Below are positions 35,548 through 46,200 of a DNA stretch of 64,000 nt, one piece after another. The translations under genes were made by a program, and so were the position numbers. This DNA comes from Hansschlegelia quercus (lineage in GTDB: Bacteria; Pseudomonadota; Alphaproteobacteria; Rhizobiales; Methylopilaceae). The stretch is from positions 278,416 through 342,415 of the forward strand of contig NZ_SIUB01000004.1 of assembly GCF_004310425.1 (NCBI RefSeq), given 5' to 3'. Under the pieces are notes generated by a model. The model did no database searches and was not told where the DNA came from. It was given only the letters and a program-made list of their open reading frames with translations. Position 1 is the stretch's first letter. Every line of letters starts with the position of its first letter.

Positions 35548-36582
35548 ATGCGCAATCTTGTCGCGGTTCTCCTTTGCTGCGCCGCCTTCGGTTCAGCTCA
35601 GGCGCAGACCGCGTCGCCGGCAGCGGCCGATGCTTCGGTCCTCGTCACCGCCGACAATTTTCCTCGCGCCGAAAGCGACCTGTACTTCGCGAACATCGTC
35701 AAGGACGGCGGTCTAGGAAAATTCGTGCATCGACGCGAACCAGCCGCCATCGACAACCAGACCGTCATCAGGCTCAACCGCGACACGCTCTACTCCGCCG
35801 CGGTCTTCGACCTCGACGCTGGCCCAGTCGCCGTCACCCTGCCGAACGCTGGTGGACGGTTCATGTCTCTGCAGGTGATCGACGAGGACCAATATACGCC
35901 GATGGTCGTCTACGGGGCCGGAGCGACGCGGCTGAGCAGGGAAACCACCGGGACGCGCTATGCGCTGGTCGCAATTCGAACGCTCGTCGACCCGTCGGAT
36001 CCGGGAGACGTGAAGGATGTCCATGCGCTGCAGGACGCCATCACGGTGGAACAGGCGAGCGTCGGCAGCTTCGAAATCCCGAGGTGGGACCAAGCAAGCC
36101 AGAAGAAAGTGCGGGAGGCGCTGCTGGCGCTGGGATCAACTCTTCCCGACCTGAGCAACATGTTCGGCACGAAGGATCAGGTGGACCCCGTGCGTCGGCT
36201 GATCGGCTCCGCATCCGCCTGGGGCGGCAATCCTTCGAAGGAGGCGACCTACCTCAATTTCACCCCGGCGAAGAACGACGGGACGACGATCTACCGTCTG
36301 ACCGCAAAGGACGTGCCGGTCGAGGGGTTCTGGTCGATCAGCCTCTACAACGCGCAAGGCTACTACGAACAGAACGCGTTGAACGCCTATTCGATCAACA
36401 ACATCACGGCCAAGAAGAGCGACGATGGCTCGGTGACCGTTCAGTTCGGAGGCTGCGACGGCAAGGTCTCGAACTGCCTCCCCATCATGGCGGGCTGGAA
36501 CTATTTGGTGCGCCTCTACCGACCGCGAACCGAGATTCTTGACGGCTCTTGGAAGTTCCCGGAGCCGCAGCCCGCGATGTGA
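35548..36582 (+). CDS. Exported short DUF1254/DUF1214-type protein
   Basis: This is 344 residues from ATG 35548. This start is chosen because the GGAAGGAG at 35533-35540 is seven bases before it but only one base before the ATG at 35542. A signal peptide (LLCCAAFGSAQAQTA) is followed by the DUF1254 core (DNQTVIRLNRDTLYSAAVFD; GGRFMSLQVIDEDQY) and DUF1214 end (VPVEGFWSISLYNAQGYYEQ; WNYLVRLYRPRTEILDGSWK). It lacks about 100 N-terminal residues compared with its upstream partner. Confidence 0.85.
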   Translation: MRNLVAVLLCCAAFGSAQAQTASPAAADASVLVTADNFPRAESDLYFANIVKDGGLGKFVHRREPAAIDNQTVIRLNRDTLYSAAVFDLDAGPVAVTLPNAGGRFMSLQVIDEDQYTPMVVYGAGATRLSRETTGTRYALVAIRTLVDPSDPGDVKDVHALQDAITVEQASVGSFEIPRWDQASQKKVREALLALGSTLPDLSNMFGTKDQVDPVRRLIGSASAWGGNPSKEATYLNFTPAKNDGTTIYRLTAKDVPVEGFWSISLYNAQGYYEQNALNAYSINNITAKKSDDGSVTVQFGGCDGKVSNCLPIMAGWNYLVRLYRPRTEILDGSWKFPEPQPAM

Positions 36583-36673
36583 ACGCGCTTTGTCGAAGGG
36601 TCTCGATGGATCGATCGGCGGCGGCGCACGCTATCAAGGAGGCCCCGACTGCATCGTCTCGGTGAGGACGCGC

Positions 36674-37108
36674 ATGCTCAAGGACATCCCGATCGACGAG
36701 ATCACACGGGTGATCGGCCTCGCGACTGCTCCCGCTTTCCTGCTCGGGGCCGTGGCCGGACTCCTCTCGCTCCTGAACGCCAGACTTGAAGCGATCATGG
36801 CGTGGAGCAGGAAACTCCATGCGATCGACAAGGATGATGAGGCGCGCAATTGGTTGAGGGCGGACATCCCGCGGACGAAGCGACGGGGACGCGTCACGGA
36901 GACCGCGATCGGTCTGTGCGCGTTCTGCGGGATCGTGACCGGATGGATGGTCGTGCTGGTGTTCGTGGACGCGCTGTTCGGTCTTCAGAATAGCCGCGCT
37001 GTCGCGGTCATGTTCATTGGCGCCATGACCCTGCTCACCACCGCTCTTTTCGCCCTGATGCACGAGGTTCGGTTGTCGATGGGCGGTTGCGCGCACCAGG
37101 ATCTCTGA
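36674..37108 (+). CDS. DUF2721 membrane protein
   Basis: This is 144 residues from ATG 36674, preceded by GTGAGGA. It begins DIPIDEITRVIGLATAPAFL, the DUF2721 hallmark, followed by LLGAVAGLLSLLNARLEAIM, an acidic/basic cytoplasmic loop, and two further membrane segments ending in a short cytoplasmic tail. It is an inner-membrane protein of unknown function. The next 363 bases (37109-37471) contain no gene but hold a piece of a degenerate repeat. Confidence 0.82.
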   Translation: MLKDIPIDEITRVIGLATAPAFLLGAVAGLLSLLNARLEAIMAWSRKLHAIDKDDEARNWLRADIPRTKRRGRVTETAIGLCAFCGIVTGWMVVLVFVDALFGLQNSRAVAVMFIGAMTLLTTALFALMHEVRLSMGGCAHQDL

Positions 37109-37402
37109 CGTCCGCCGAACATCACTGGCCTACGCACACCGAGAATGACGATTTCGCCTATAGGCATGCGGAACGTCCTGCTCCCGAAACCAAAGCTCCT
37201 CAGCGCTGAGATGGTCGAACCAATTATCCGCGGCTCAGCTTGGAGCGGCAAGTGGGCTAGCATTACCGCAAAAGCGGAGCGCACGCTCGTCGCGTCCGGC
37301 GGACGTGAGGCGCGAGCGCGTCTTCTCCCGCAAGGTGAAAAAGTCATCCCGACCCAAGTTGGAAGGTCACTGAAGAATCGCGACTCTCAGTCCTGCTCGG
37401 GC

Positions 37403-37456
37403 AATGCAAATGTCCGCATTCGGGCAGCGCACCAATGTCGCCTTTCGGCGCCAAGC
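37403..37456 (+). repeat. Degenerate intergenic repeat, copy 1
   Basis: It contains ATGTCCGCATTCGGGCAG followed by CCTTTCGGCGCCAAG. Related pieces are seen at 38519-38550 (CCATAACGATCGATGTCCGC) and 40199-40255 (CGATAACGATCGATAACG and CCTTTCGGCGCCAAG). These look like worn copies of a small non-coding repeat of the kind scattered through rhizobial genomes. Confidence 0.35.
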
Positions 37457-37471
37457 GGCCGTGGCCGCCGG

Positions 37472-37717
37472 TCAAACCATCGGCTCTTTCATAACGTCCT
37501 TCAGAGCACTAAGCGGATCGAACCCTATCGCTTCGGCAAGCGCGAGATATTCGACGACATCGATCCGTCGCTCGTTGCGCTCGATATCCGCAACGTAGGA
37601 CTGCGGTCTTCCCAGACGCCCCGCAACGGTCGTTTGGGACAAGCCGGCGGCTTGACGCGCGCTTACGACGATCGTGCGAAGACGCTGGTAACGCGGGGAC
37701 CGGAGATCGCGCGGCAA
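37472..37717 (-). CDS. XRE-family helix-turn-helix repressor (copy 1 of an inverted pair)
   Basis: This is 81 residues with one HTH_XRE domain: AGLSQTTVAGRLGRPQSYVA is the recognition region, followed by DIERNERRIDVVEYLALAEA. The only plausible start is TTG 37717, and the paralogue at 39903 also begins at a TTG in the same place. It shares 57 of 81 residues with that paralogue by my count. An ATTATC-N9-GATAAT palindrome lies about 50 bases upstream and is probably its own operator. Confidence 0.8.
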   Translation of the reverse strand: MPRDLRSPRYQRLRTIVVSARQAAGLSQTTVAGRLGRPQSYVADIERNERRIDVVEYLALAEAIGFDPLSALKDVMKEPMV

Positions 37718-37765
37718 CGGCGGCGTCCACTCAAAGAGGCGACGCCCGCGTAATTGGATTTCCAG

Positions 37766-37786
37766 ATTATCGAGAATTGGGATAAT
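37766..37786 (-). promoter_or_regulatory. Inverted-repeat operator upstream of XRE copy 1
   Basis: ATTATC and GATAAT arms separated by nine bases. About 39 bases around it match, in inverted orientation, the region 39827-39865 upstream of XRE copy 2 with only a few differences. The sites lie in an AT-rich promoter stretch. Confidence 0.6.
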
Positions 37787-37821
37787 GAGTGGGCGCTGCG
37801 TTACCTTACCCAGGCCTCATC

Positions 37822-38499
37822 ATGGATTATTTGTTCCTCGCCACCTCAATCATATTGATAATTCTATATTTGCTGTGGCCTCACATGCCACTCAGCCCGG
37901 CAAGGGCGAATAACAATTCGCTGAGGCGACGGTTGTTCTTCGCCGCAACTACAGCCTTCGTCATCTACTGCATCCTAGTGGGCTTTGAAAACGATCGTAT
38001 CGCGCGAGAACGTGGCTTTGCTAGCGCTTTTGAAATGGGAGATGCGAGGCGTCACAATGTCGACGATCCCGCGGTGTGGAAAGCCAGAACAGAAGAAGCG
38101 AAAAGATTGGAAGCGGCGCGAAAAGCTGCCGACGAGGCCAGCGCCCGAGAGGAAGCGGCGCGCGCGTCAGCTAACGCCGAGCTGAATGGCACGGAATGCG
38201 AGCGAAGCATCCAGTGCATCGGCGACAAGAAGCTCATCGCAGCGGGCTTCGAGTGCAAGGATCCCGTGGAGCGGCTCGCCCAATATCAGGCGGAGTGGAC
38301 GGACGGCTTTTTCGAACCGAAGTTTTCGCGCTTTTGGTGGAAGGACCGCACAGCCGGCGTCGTCACGTTCGCAGGAGACAAAGTCCGGTTCCAGAACGGC
38401 TTCGGAGCATGGCGAAATATGGTCTACCAGTGCGACATGGACATCAAGACCGAACGCGTTCTGGCGGTTCGCGCTGAAGCCGGACGCTTGACGCCGTGA
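37822..38499 (+). CDS. Membrane-anchored protein of unknown function with coiled-coil linker
   Basis: This is 225 residues from ATG 37822; an upstream GTG at 37789 would extend into the operator region. Two hydrophobic segments lie at about residues 4-22 (LFLATSIILIILYLLW) and 36-54 (LFFAATTAFVIYCILV). A long charged alanine/glutamate/lysine helix follows (ARTEEAKRLEAARKAADEAS, residues about 90-125), probably a coiled coil. The C-terminal part has four Cys (GTECERSIQCIGDKK; FECKDP; YQCDMD). Family unknown. It lies between the two XRE copies. Confidence 0.6.
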   Translation: MDYLFLATSIILIILYLLWPHMPLSPARANNNSLRRRLFFAATTAFVIYCILVGFENDRIARERGFASAFEMGDARRHNVDDPAVWKARTEEAKRLEAARKAADEASAREEAARASANAELNGTECERSIQCIGDKKLIAAGFECKDPVERLAQYQAEWTDGFFEPKFSRFWWKDRTAGVVTFAGDKVRFQNGFGAWRNMVYQCDMDIKTERVLAVRAEAGRLTP

Positions 38500-38814
38500 G
38501 CCGGGCTGAGCCTATCCCCCGTTCCATAACGATCGATGTCCGCTTCTCGCACGAGCGCCTGGATCTGCTTCTGGACCCAATGCGGTCCTTCAGTATGTCT
38601 GGTTCCAGGCTATGCCTTGCCACTTTGCGGCGAAGGTCGACTTTGTACCGCACGCCATTAACCTATCCCGGCGTGAGCACCTCCTCGACATCGAACCGCG
38701 CCGGCGTCAGGCCGCAGTCGTGACTGTACCACTGTCGGAGCTCGTCCCTCCGACCATCGCTCAAGATTCAATTGGAAATCCTTCGGTCGGCTTAGCATCC
38801 GAAGGATGGCTTCA

Positions 38815-39758
38815 ATGGCGGAAATCTTCTCGAAACTCGGCCAAGCGCTTTTGATGGCGTTCGGAATGTTCTGGCAGACGGGTTGGACGCTCGTCTTCGG
38901 CTTCACGATCTCGTCTCTATTGCAGTCGATCGTCTCGACAGACGCCATGAAGAGCGCGCTCGGCCGCGGCGGAGCGAAGGAGATTGCGCTCGCAAGCATC
39001 GCCGGCGCGGCGAGTTCGAGCTGCTCCTACGCCTCCGCCGCCATCATGCGCACCCTCTTCAAGAAGGGCGCGGCTCTTGTGAACGCGCTCGCCTTCCTGT
39101 TCGCCTCCACGAACCTTGTGCTCGAGCTCGGCGTGATCCTGCTTCTACTGCTCGGGTGGCAGTTTGCGGCGGGCGAATGGATCGGCGGGATCGTGCTCAT
39201 CATAGTGATGAGCGCTGTCGTGAAGCTGACCTATCCGGAACAGCTGGTAAAAGGGGCGCGCCGTCACGAGGAGAAGAGCGGCGGTCATCAGCACATGACG
39301 ATGGTGGTCGAGGGCGACACCTGGAAGGACCGTCTCGCCAACCCGGTCACGCGGGTCCGCGTCGCCCAGAATTTCGCGATGGAATGGTCGATGCTCTGGA
39401 AAGATCTGGCGATCGGCTTCCTTGTCGGCGGGCTCTTGTCCGCCTTCGTGCCCGACGCGTTCTGGAAGGCGCTGTTTCTCGCCGACGCATCCCCCTGGAT
39501 CCAAATACCGGCCAACGCCGTTCTGGGTGCGGTCATCGCGATGCTGACCTTCGTATGCTCGATCGGCAACGTGCCTCTCGCGGCTGTACTGTGGGGGGAC
39601 GCGCGAGTTTCAGCGGCGTGCTCGCCTTCCTGTACGCCGACCTCATCGTATTGCCGCTGCTCGACGCCTACCGCCGCTATTTCGGCTGGAGGATGGCGGC
39701 CTTCCCAATCACTGCCAACAACTGCCGGATGGGCGAGGATCACGCTGGCAACTGCTGA
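38815..39758 (+). pseudogene. Permease (SO_0444/YraQ-like, predicted metal efflux), frameshifted and truncated
   Basis: The first 260 residues are a good match to the ArsP_1/SO_0444 permease family: FGFTISSLLQSIVSTDAMKS, ASSSCSYASAAIMRTLFKKG, LAFLFASTNLVLELGVILLL and CSIGNVPLAAVLWG. At the six-G run 39593-39598 the frame shifts by one base. Reading with one extra G restores SFSGVLAFLYADLIVLPLLD and RRYFGWRMA, the expected continuation. That frame then ends after about 18 unrelated residues at 39758, so the last ~90 residues of the family are missing. The gene is broken twice. Start chosen at 38815 because GAAGGA lies eight bases before it. Confidence 0.78.
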
Positions 39759-39829
39759 ACCACGAAACTCTCGAACCGCATCGATTGGCGCCTGTGTCTT
39801 CTTTGCTCCGCTTCGCAAAGCCTTAACAC

Positions 39830-39850
39830 ATTATCCCAAATCTCGATTAT
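39830..39850 (+). promoter_or_regulatory. Inverted-repeat operator upstream of XRE copy 2
   Basis: ATTATC-N9-GATTAT, the same element as at 37766-37786 with one changed base in the right arm, here in the opposite orientation. It lies about 50 bases before the TTG start of the second XRE gene. Confidence 0.6.
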
Positions 39851-39902
39851 CTGAAATTTCAATTACCGGGGTGCCCGCTCCTCAAGGCGGAAAACCCGAC
39901 CA

Positions 39903-40148
39903 TTGGCCCGCGACCTTCGCTCCCCGCGTTACCAGCGTCTGCGTGACCTCGTCGTCGAAGCGCGCAAGGCCGCGGGCCTGTCCCAGGCTAACGTCGCACA
40001 GCGCCTTAAGCGGCCGCAGTCGTACGTCGCTGACATCGAGCGAAATGAGCGCCGCATTGATGTGACCGAATTCATCGCCCTATCAGAAGCGGTCGGCTTC
40101 AATCTGCTGAGCGTTCTTCGTGAGGTTGCGGAGGCTCCTCAAACATAG
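39903..40148 (+). CDS. XRE-family helix-turn-helix repressor (copy 2 of an inverted pair)
   Basis: This is 81 residues from TTG 39903, with HTH AGLSQANVAQRLKRPQSYVA and DIERNERRIDVTEFIALSEA. It is the inverted paralogue of the gene at 37472-37717, including the operator and the unusual TTG start. It is a probable autoregulatory repressor. Downstream, 40149-40292 holds no gene. Confidence 0.8.
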   Translation: MARDLRSPRYQRLRDLVVEARKAAGLSQANVAQRLKRPQSYVADIERNERRIDVTEFIALSEAVGFNLLSVLREVAEAPQT

Positions 40149-40198
40149 AAGAGCGCGGCGAGGCATCCAACTTTCATCGTTGAAGCGCCCGTTCTCCC

Positions 40199-40255
40199 CT
40201 GTTCCGATAACGATCGATAACGATCGCCGGTGGGCGACCTTTCGGCGCCAAGAGC
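40199..40255 (+). repeat. Degenerate intergenic repeat, copy 3, with tandem CGATAACGAT
   Basis: It contains CGATAACGATCGATAACGAT (a 10-base unit twice) and CCTTTCGGCGCCAAG, both related to pieces at 37403-37456 and 38519-38550. It lies between XRE copy 2 and the end of ndvB. Confidence 0.35.
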
Positions 40256-40292
40256 GAACCTTGTTCTCAAGTCAGAACGCGGACGAAGCCGG

Positions 40293-43200
40293 CTATCGAT
40301 GGAGCGAAGAGGCTATGCGTTCAGATGAATCCTTGATCGCCGCGACACGTGCCGGGTGCGCGATCGAAGACGGGTTTTGCTCCGGAAGTGGTCGCTGGAC
40401 TGGCAGGATCAGCGTGAGGTCGTGGTCGCTCCTGTCCAGCGGGATGCGCACGCCGTCTTCGGTCCTTGTCACCGTCTGGCCGTCAAGGACAGTTGATCCT
40501 ACATCGTCGGACGAGCGTCGAACCTCGATCCGGCAACGCGTTGAGTCGACGGTGATCGTGGCCTCGAAGCCTGGCCAGTCATCGGGGATGCAAGGCGCGA
40601 CGAGAAGCGCTGCGCCTTGGCGGCTCACGCCGAGAATACCCTCCAGTCCGGCGCGGTACATCCAGGCGGCGGAGCCAGTGTACCAGGTCCATCCGCCCCG
40701 GCCTGCGTGCGGCGCGACGGAGTAGACGTCGGCTGCGACGACGTAGGGCTCGACCTTGTAGCGCTCGGCTCCCGCCGGATCGCGCGCGTGGTTGATAGGG
40801 TTCAGCAGCGCAAACAGCTCGTGCGCCTTCGCGCCGGCGCCAAGTTTGGCGAAGGCGAGGATCGCCCACATCGCGGCGTGACTGTACTGGCCGCCATTCT
40901 CACGCAGGCCCGCGGGATAGCCCTTGATGTAGCCGGGGTCGTGGATCGTGGAGACGAAAGGGGGCGTGAACAGCACGGCGATCGCCTCGTTGCGGCGGAT
41001 GAGATGGGCGTCGACGGACGCCATCGCCTGGGCCGCGCGCGCGGGTTCAGCCGCGCCGGACAGCACCGCCCAGGTCTGGGCGATGGAATCGATCCGGCAC
41101 TCCTCACTGGTCGTGGAACCCAGCCACGCCCCATCATCGAAGGTCGCGCGCCGGTACCACGCGCCGTCCCATGCCTCGCGTTCGATCGATGCCCGCACCG
41201 TCTCGGCATGCTCCCGCCAGCGGGCGGCTCGCGCCGGGTCGCGAGCTTCGGCAAGGGGCGCGAACAGCGCGACCGCGCGGATGAACAGCCAGCCCAGCCA
41301 CACGCTCTCGCCCGCTCCGCCCTCGCCGACGCGGTTCATGCCGTCGTTCCAGTCGCCGGTTCCCATCAGCGGAAGCCCGAGTGGGCCGGTCAATGCGACG
41401 CACTGATCGAGTCCGCGCGCGCAGTGCTCGAACACCGAGGCGCGGTCGGCCGACTCCATCGGCTGGAAGAACGCGTCGTGTTCGCCAGGCTTCAGCAGCG
41501 GCCCGTCGAGGAAGGGCGTCTCCTCGTCGAGCACGGCGGCGTCGCCGGACGACGCCACATAGGTCGCGACCGCGAAGGAGAGCCACACGCGGTCGTCGGA
41601 GATGCGCGTGCGCACGCCCTGGCCGGAATGCGGCAGCCACCAATGCTGGACGTCGCCTTCCGGAAACTGCCGGCTCGACGCGCGCAGCAGGTGGCTTCGG
41701 GTCTCCGCGGGATCAGTGAGCGACAGCGCCATGCCGTCCTGCATCTGGTCGCGGAAGCCATAGGCGCCGCTCGCCTGATAGAAGCCGGTACGCGCCCAAA
41801 TCCTGCAGCCGAGCGCCTGATAGAGCAGCCAGCCGTTCAGCATCACGTCCATCGCCCGGTCGGGGGTGCGGACATGCACGGCGCCGAGCCGCTTCTCCCA
41901 GCCCTCTGTCACCGCCGCCAGAACCGCGTCCAGATCGGCCTCGCGATAGCGCCGGACGAGCGCCCGGGCCTCATCGTCGCCGATGGACTGGCCGAGCAGC
42001 CATACAACCTCAACGCTCTCATTCGGGGCGAGCGTCACGCCGGTTGACAGCGCAGCGCATGGATCGAGCCCGGCGCCGGCGGCGCGGCCGAGGGGCGAGC
42101 TGCGGAGCAACGCCGCGGGCGCATGCGGCCCGCCGTGGCGGCCGAGGAATTCGCAGCGGTCCGCCGTCCAGCCGGTCTGCCGGCCCGCGAGATCGGCGAA
42201 GGCCACGCGACCGGGGAACGCCGAGCCCCAGGGATTGCGCGCAAACAGCGCCCCGGTGTCGCCGTCGATCGCCGTGACGACAAAGGGGGCGGAGTTCGAG
42301 CGCGTGGAGCCGAGCGTCCACTCCGCGAAGGCCGTCACCGAAAGGCGGCGGGGGCGGTCCGTCATGTTGCGGAGCGTCAGGCGGGAGATCTTGATCGGAT
42401 CGTCGACAGGCACGAACTGCGTCAGCTCCAGCGCGACGCCGTTCGCCTCATGCTCGAAGCGGCTGTAGCCGAAGCCGTGCCGGGCGACATAGCGGCCGCC
42501 GTCTGAGATCGGCTGCGCGGTCGCCGTCCAGAAAGCGCCGGTTTCCTCATCGCGAAGGTAGAGCGCTTCGCCCGCGGGGTCGGCGACCGGGTCGTTCGAC
42601 CACGGCGTCAGTTGGTTTTCACGGCTGTTTTCGGACCAAGCGCCGCCGCTTCCGCCGGCCGAGACTTGAAAGCCGAAGCTGCGATTGGCGATGACGTTGA
42701 TCCAGGGCGCCGGCGTCGTACGCCCACGATCGAGAATCGTGACGTATTCCCGGCCGTCTTTCCCAAAGCCTCCGAGCTCGTTGAAGAACTCGAGAGCATC
42801 GGCCGGATCAGGGCTCCGTGACGCCATGGCTGCAGGCCGCGAATTGGCGCGGGCGGCGGGCGCTGCGCGGACCGCCGGCTTCGGTAGGCGCGCAAGCTGC
42901 GCTGAAATCGACCCGTGGCGCGCGACGAGAACGACGCGGGCGACAGACAGGATCAGATTGCGGCCTTCGAGCGTAAGGAGATCGGCGCGCAGGGCGTGGA
43001 CCGCCCCTTGAGCCGGCGCGTCGCCGAAGCGCGGCCGCGACTGGCTGCTGCGCACGGCGATGTCGATTGCGATCTGGAGGTCCTGGAGATAAGACGACGC
43101 ATGCTCGTTGATGATGACTAGATCGACGCCGATCTGCTTGATGCGCCAGTATTCGTGCGCGCGCAGAAGCTGACGGACCTGCGCCATGTCTTCGACATCG

Positions 43201-46200
43201 TCGATGCGCAGAAGCACGATCGGCAAATCGCCGGAGACTGAGTACGGCCACAGGCCGGACTGGGCTCCGGACCCTCGCACGATGACATCGGACGGGGCCC
43301 TGAAACGCGCGTCTGGATAAAGCAGCGGCGCCGCAAGCCGCTGAAAGTCTGCAGCCTCGTCGGCCGTCACGCCGAGATGGCGGAGCTGCACCTGGGCCTG
43401 CGTCCAGGCGAGGGTCTTGGCGCGATCGAAGGCGCTTCGGTCGAGATGGGTGTCGACAAGGTCAAGCAGTTCGGCGCGCGATGGCGCGACCACGGTCCAG
43501 AAGGAGACGCGCGCGGTCCCGCCAGGCGGAACGATCACGCGGCGCCTAATGGCGAAGACGGGGTCGAGCACCGTTCCGACGGTGTTCGACAAAGGCGAAG
43601 CGGCGCGGCGGGCGAACGCCTCGGCCGGCGACAGGCTGCGGCCGAGGAATTTCGCGCGGTCGGTCTCGTATTCGGGATCGGCCGAGGATTCGCCTTCGAC
43701 GACCGCGAAATGCGCCGCGCAGACGGCTGCTTCTCCTTTGGTGCGCGGCCGGCGGGTCGCGATCAGGGCGCCGAACTCGGCCAGATGCTCGGTCACCACG
43801 AAGAGCTTGGAGAACGCTGGATGTGCGGTGTCCGATGCAGGCGGCGCGAGAACGACCTCGGAATATGAGGTCAGCTCGATTTCGATCGCCGCCCGGCCGG
43901 TATTGGCGAGTTTGACCCGCCGGACTTCGCCGTCGATCTCGCCTGACACCAGGATGTCCATCGTGGTGGTGAGCGCGCCGTCGCGGCGGACGAACGTCGC
44001 GTGGTCCTCGCCGAACGTCACCTCCTGAGCCGGCCCGGCGGCGCCGAGCGGTTGCGCGGATGCAGACCACACCCGCCCGGACCCGACGTCGCGCAGAAGG
44101 ACGAAGGAGCCGAGATCGTCGAGCGTGGGGTCGGCCCGCCACCGCGTCACCGCAAGGTCGCGCCAGCGGCTGTAGCCGGTCCCTTCCGCGGTCAGCATCA
44201 CGGCGTAGCGACCGTTCGAGAGCACGTGCGTCACCGGCGTCTCGGCGGTCGACGGCGTGACGTGACGAACCGTCGAGACTTTCGCGATCTCGTCAGGAGT
44301 GGCTTTGACCTCCTCCGCTCTCGGCTGGGCCACCGCGACGTCGCGCGGCATGCGCTCCTGGAGCAGGAGCTCGCAGGCCTGGATCATCGGCTCGCGGTGG
44401 AAGCGCGCGCGCATGCTTCCGCCATGCAGCACGTTCGCGAGCGCTACGATGGTCATGCCCTGATGATGGGCCATGTAGTTGCGGACGATTGCGACGCTCG
44501 CCCCGTCCGGCAGCCGAGATCTCGTGAAGTCGAGCGCCTCGTAGAAACCGTATTGGCCGTTTGCTCCAAGTTCCGCGAGCCGGGCGAAGTTCGCCCTGGC
44601 GCCCTGCGGATCGACCATCGCCGCAAGGCCCGTCGCATAAGGCGCGATCACGGCGTTGTCGGCCAGGCCGCGCTTCAGCCCCAGGCCCGGAACGCCGAAG
44701 TTCGAGTATTGGTAGGTGAATTCGAGATCGCGCGCGTTGTAGGCGGATTCCGAGACGCCCCAGGGCGCGGAGAGCGCTCGCCCGTATTCCTGCTGGCGGC
44801 TCACCACGAGACGGTTCGTCTCGTCGAGCAGGCTTCCAGCCGGGGCGCGCATCACGAGCGACGGCATCAGATACTCGAACATCGAGCCCGACCAGGACAC
44901 CAGCGCGGAGCCGCCCCCGATCGGCGTGGCGGTCCGGCCAAGCCGGAACCAGTGCCGCGTCGGCGCGTCGCCCTTGGCGATCGCGAACAGGCTGGCGAGG
45001 CGCGCCTCGGAGGCAAGAAGGTCGTAGCAGCTGGGATCGAGCCGGTTGTCGGGCAGCGAATAGCCGATCGACAGAAGCTTGCGCTCGGGATCGAGGAGGA
45101 AGGCGAAATCCATCTCGAGCGCGGTTGCGCGGGCTTCAGCAGCGATCGCCGAGAGCCGGGCGTCGAGCGCCGATGAGTCGCCAGCCCGATCGCGCGCCTG
45201 GGATGCGACCGAGCGCGCGAAGGCGCCGATCCAGAAGGTGAAATCGCTTTCGCCGTCGCTATCGGCCGGCGGCAGTGAGTCCCGTGCGAGACGAAGGGCC
45301 TTGTCGGCGAGTCTCGCGAGCGCGGGCGCGAGAGTGACGAGCGCAACGGATCCCCTGAGCTGCGCGTCGATTTCGTCGAGGATCGCCGCGATCGCGGCCC
45401 CGCGAACGTCGCCGTTGGGAACTAGTATCGCGAGGGCCTGCCGGGCGAGCGCGAGATCGTCCGTAAACCCCTCCCGGGCGTCCCGGACGCTCGGCGCCTG
45501 CGCCCATTCCTCACAGGCGTTGGCGAGGGCGATCAGGTGGCCGGCGAGGTTGCCGCTGTCCACGGTTGAGACATAGGCCGGAATGAGCGGCTCGCCGTTC
45601 GCCGTCCCGTACCAGTTCAGGAAATGGCCGCGATGCCGCTGCAGCGTCCGGAGCGACGCGAAGGTCGCCTCGATCCGCTCCACGGTCTCGGTCACGCCCG
45701 CCCAGCCAAAGTCCCGTGCGGCGACGGCCGAGAGGAGATAGATTCCGACGTTCGTTGGCGAGGTCCTCCGGGCCACCACCGGCTTCGGATCCTCCTGGAA
45801 GTTATCCGGCGGCAGCATGCTGTCCGCGGGCGTCACGAAGGTTTCGAAGAAGCGCCACGTCCGGCGCGCGATAAGGCGCAGTTCGGTCGCTTCGTCCGCC
45901 GTCAGCGCGCGCCCAAGCGCCGGTTTGGGGGATCTGCTGACCCAAAGAGCCAGAGCCGGCGCCGCGCCCCAAGCGACCGCGAAGGGCAGGATCAGCGGCC
46001 AGGACGCCGGCGCGATGAGGAGGCAGAACAGGCAGAGCCCGACGCCGAGAAGCGTTCCGCCGCCCATCAGGCCGTAGAAACCCGGCAGGTCCAGCCGCGG
46101 CGTGGCCGTGGATTGCGCCGCAGTCGTCCACTGCAGCAGCAGCCGGCGCGTGCGGAACACCCGCACGAGCGTGCGAATGATGGCGTCGCCCATCCGCCAC

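Noticed and set aside
37800..37811. GTTACCTTACCC as a further member of the GTAACN hexamer motif
   Set aside because: It lies outside the island and matches only one hexamer exactly; treated as chance.
38612..38805. Open frame before the broken permease
   Set aside because: It reads into the permease start and has no recognisable domain; possibly a decayed piece but not supportable.
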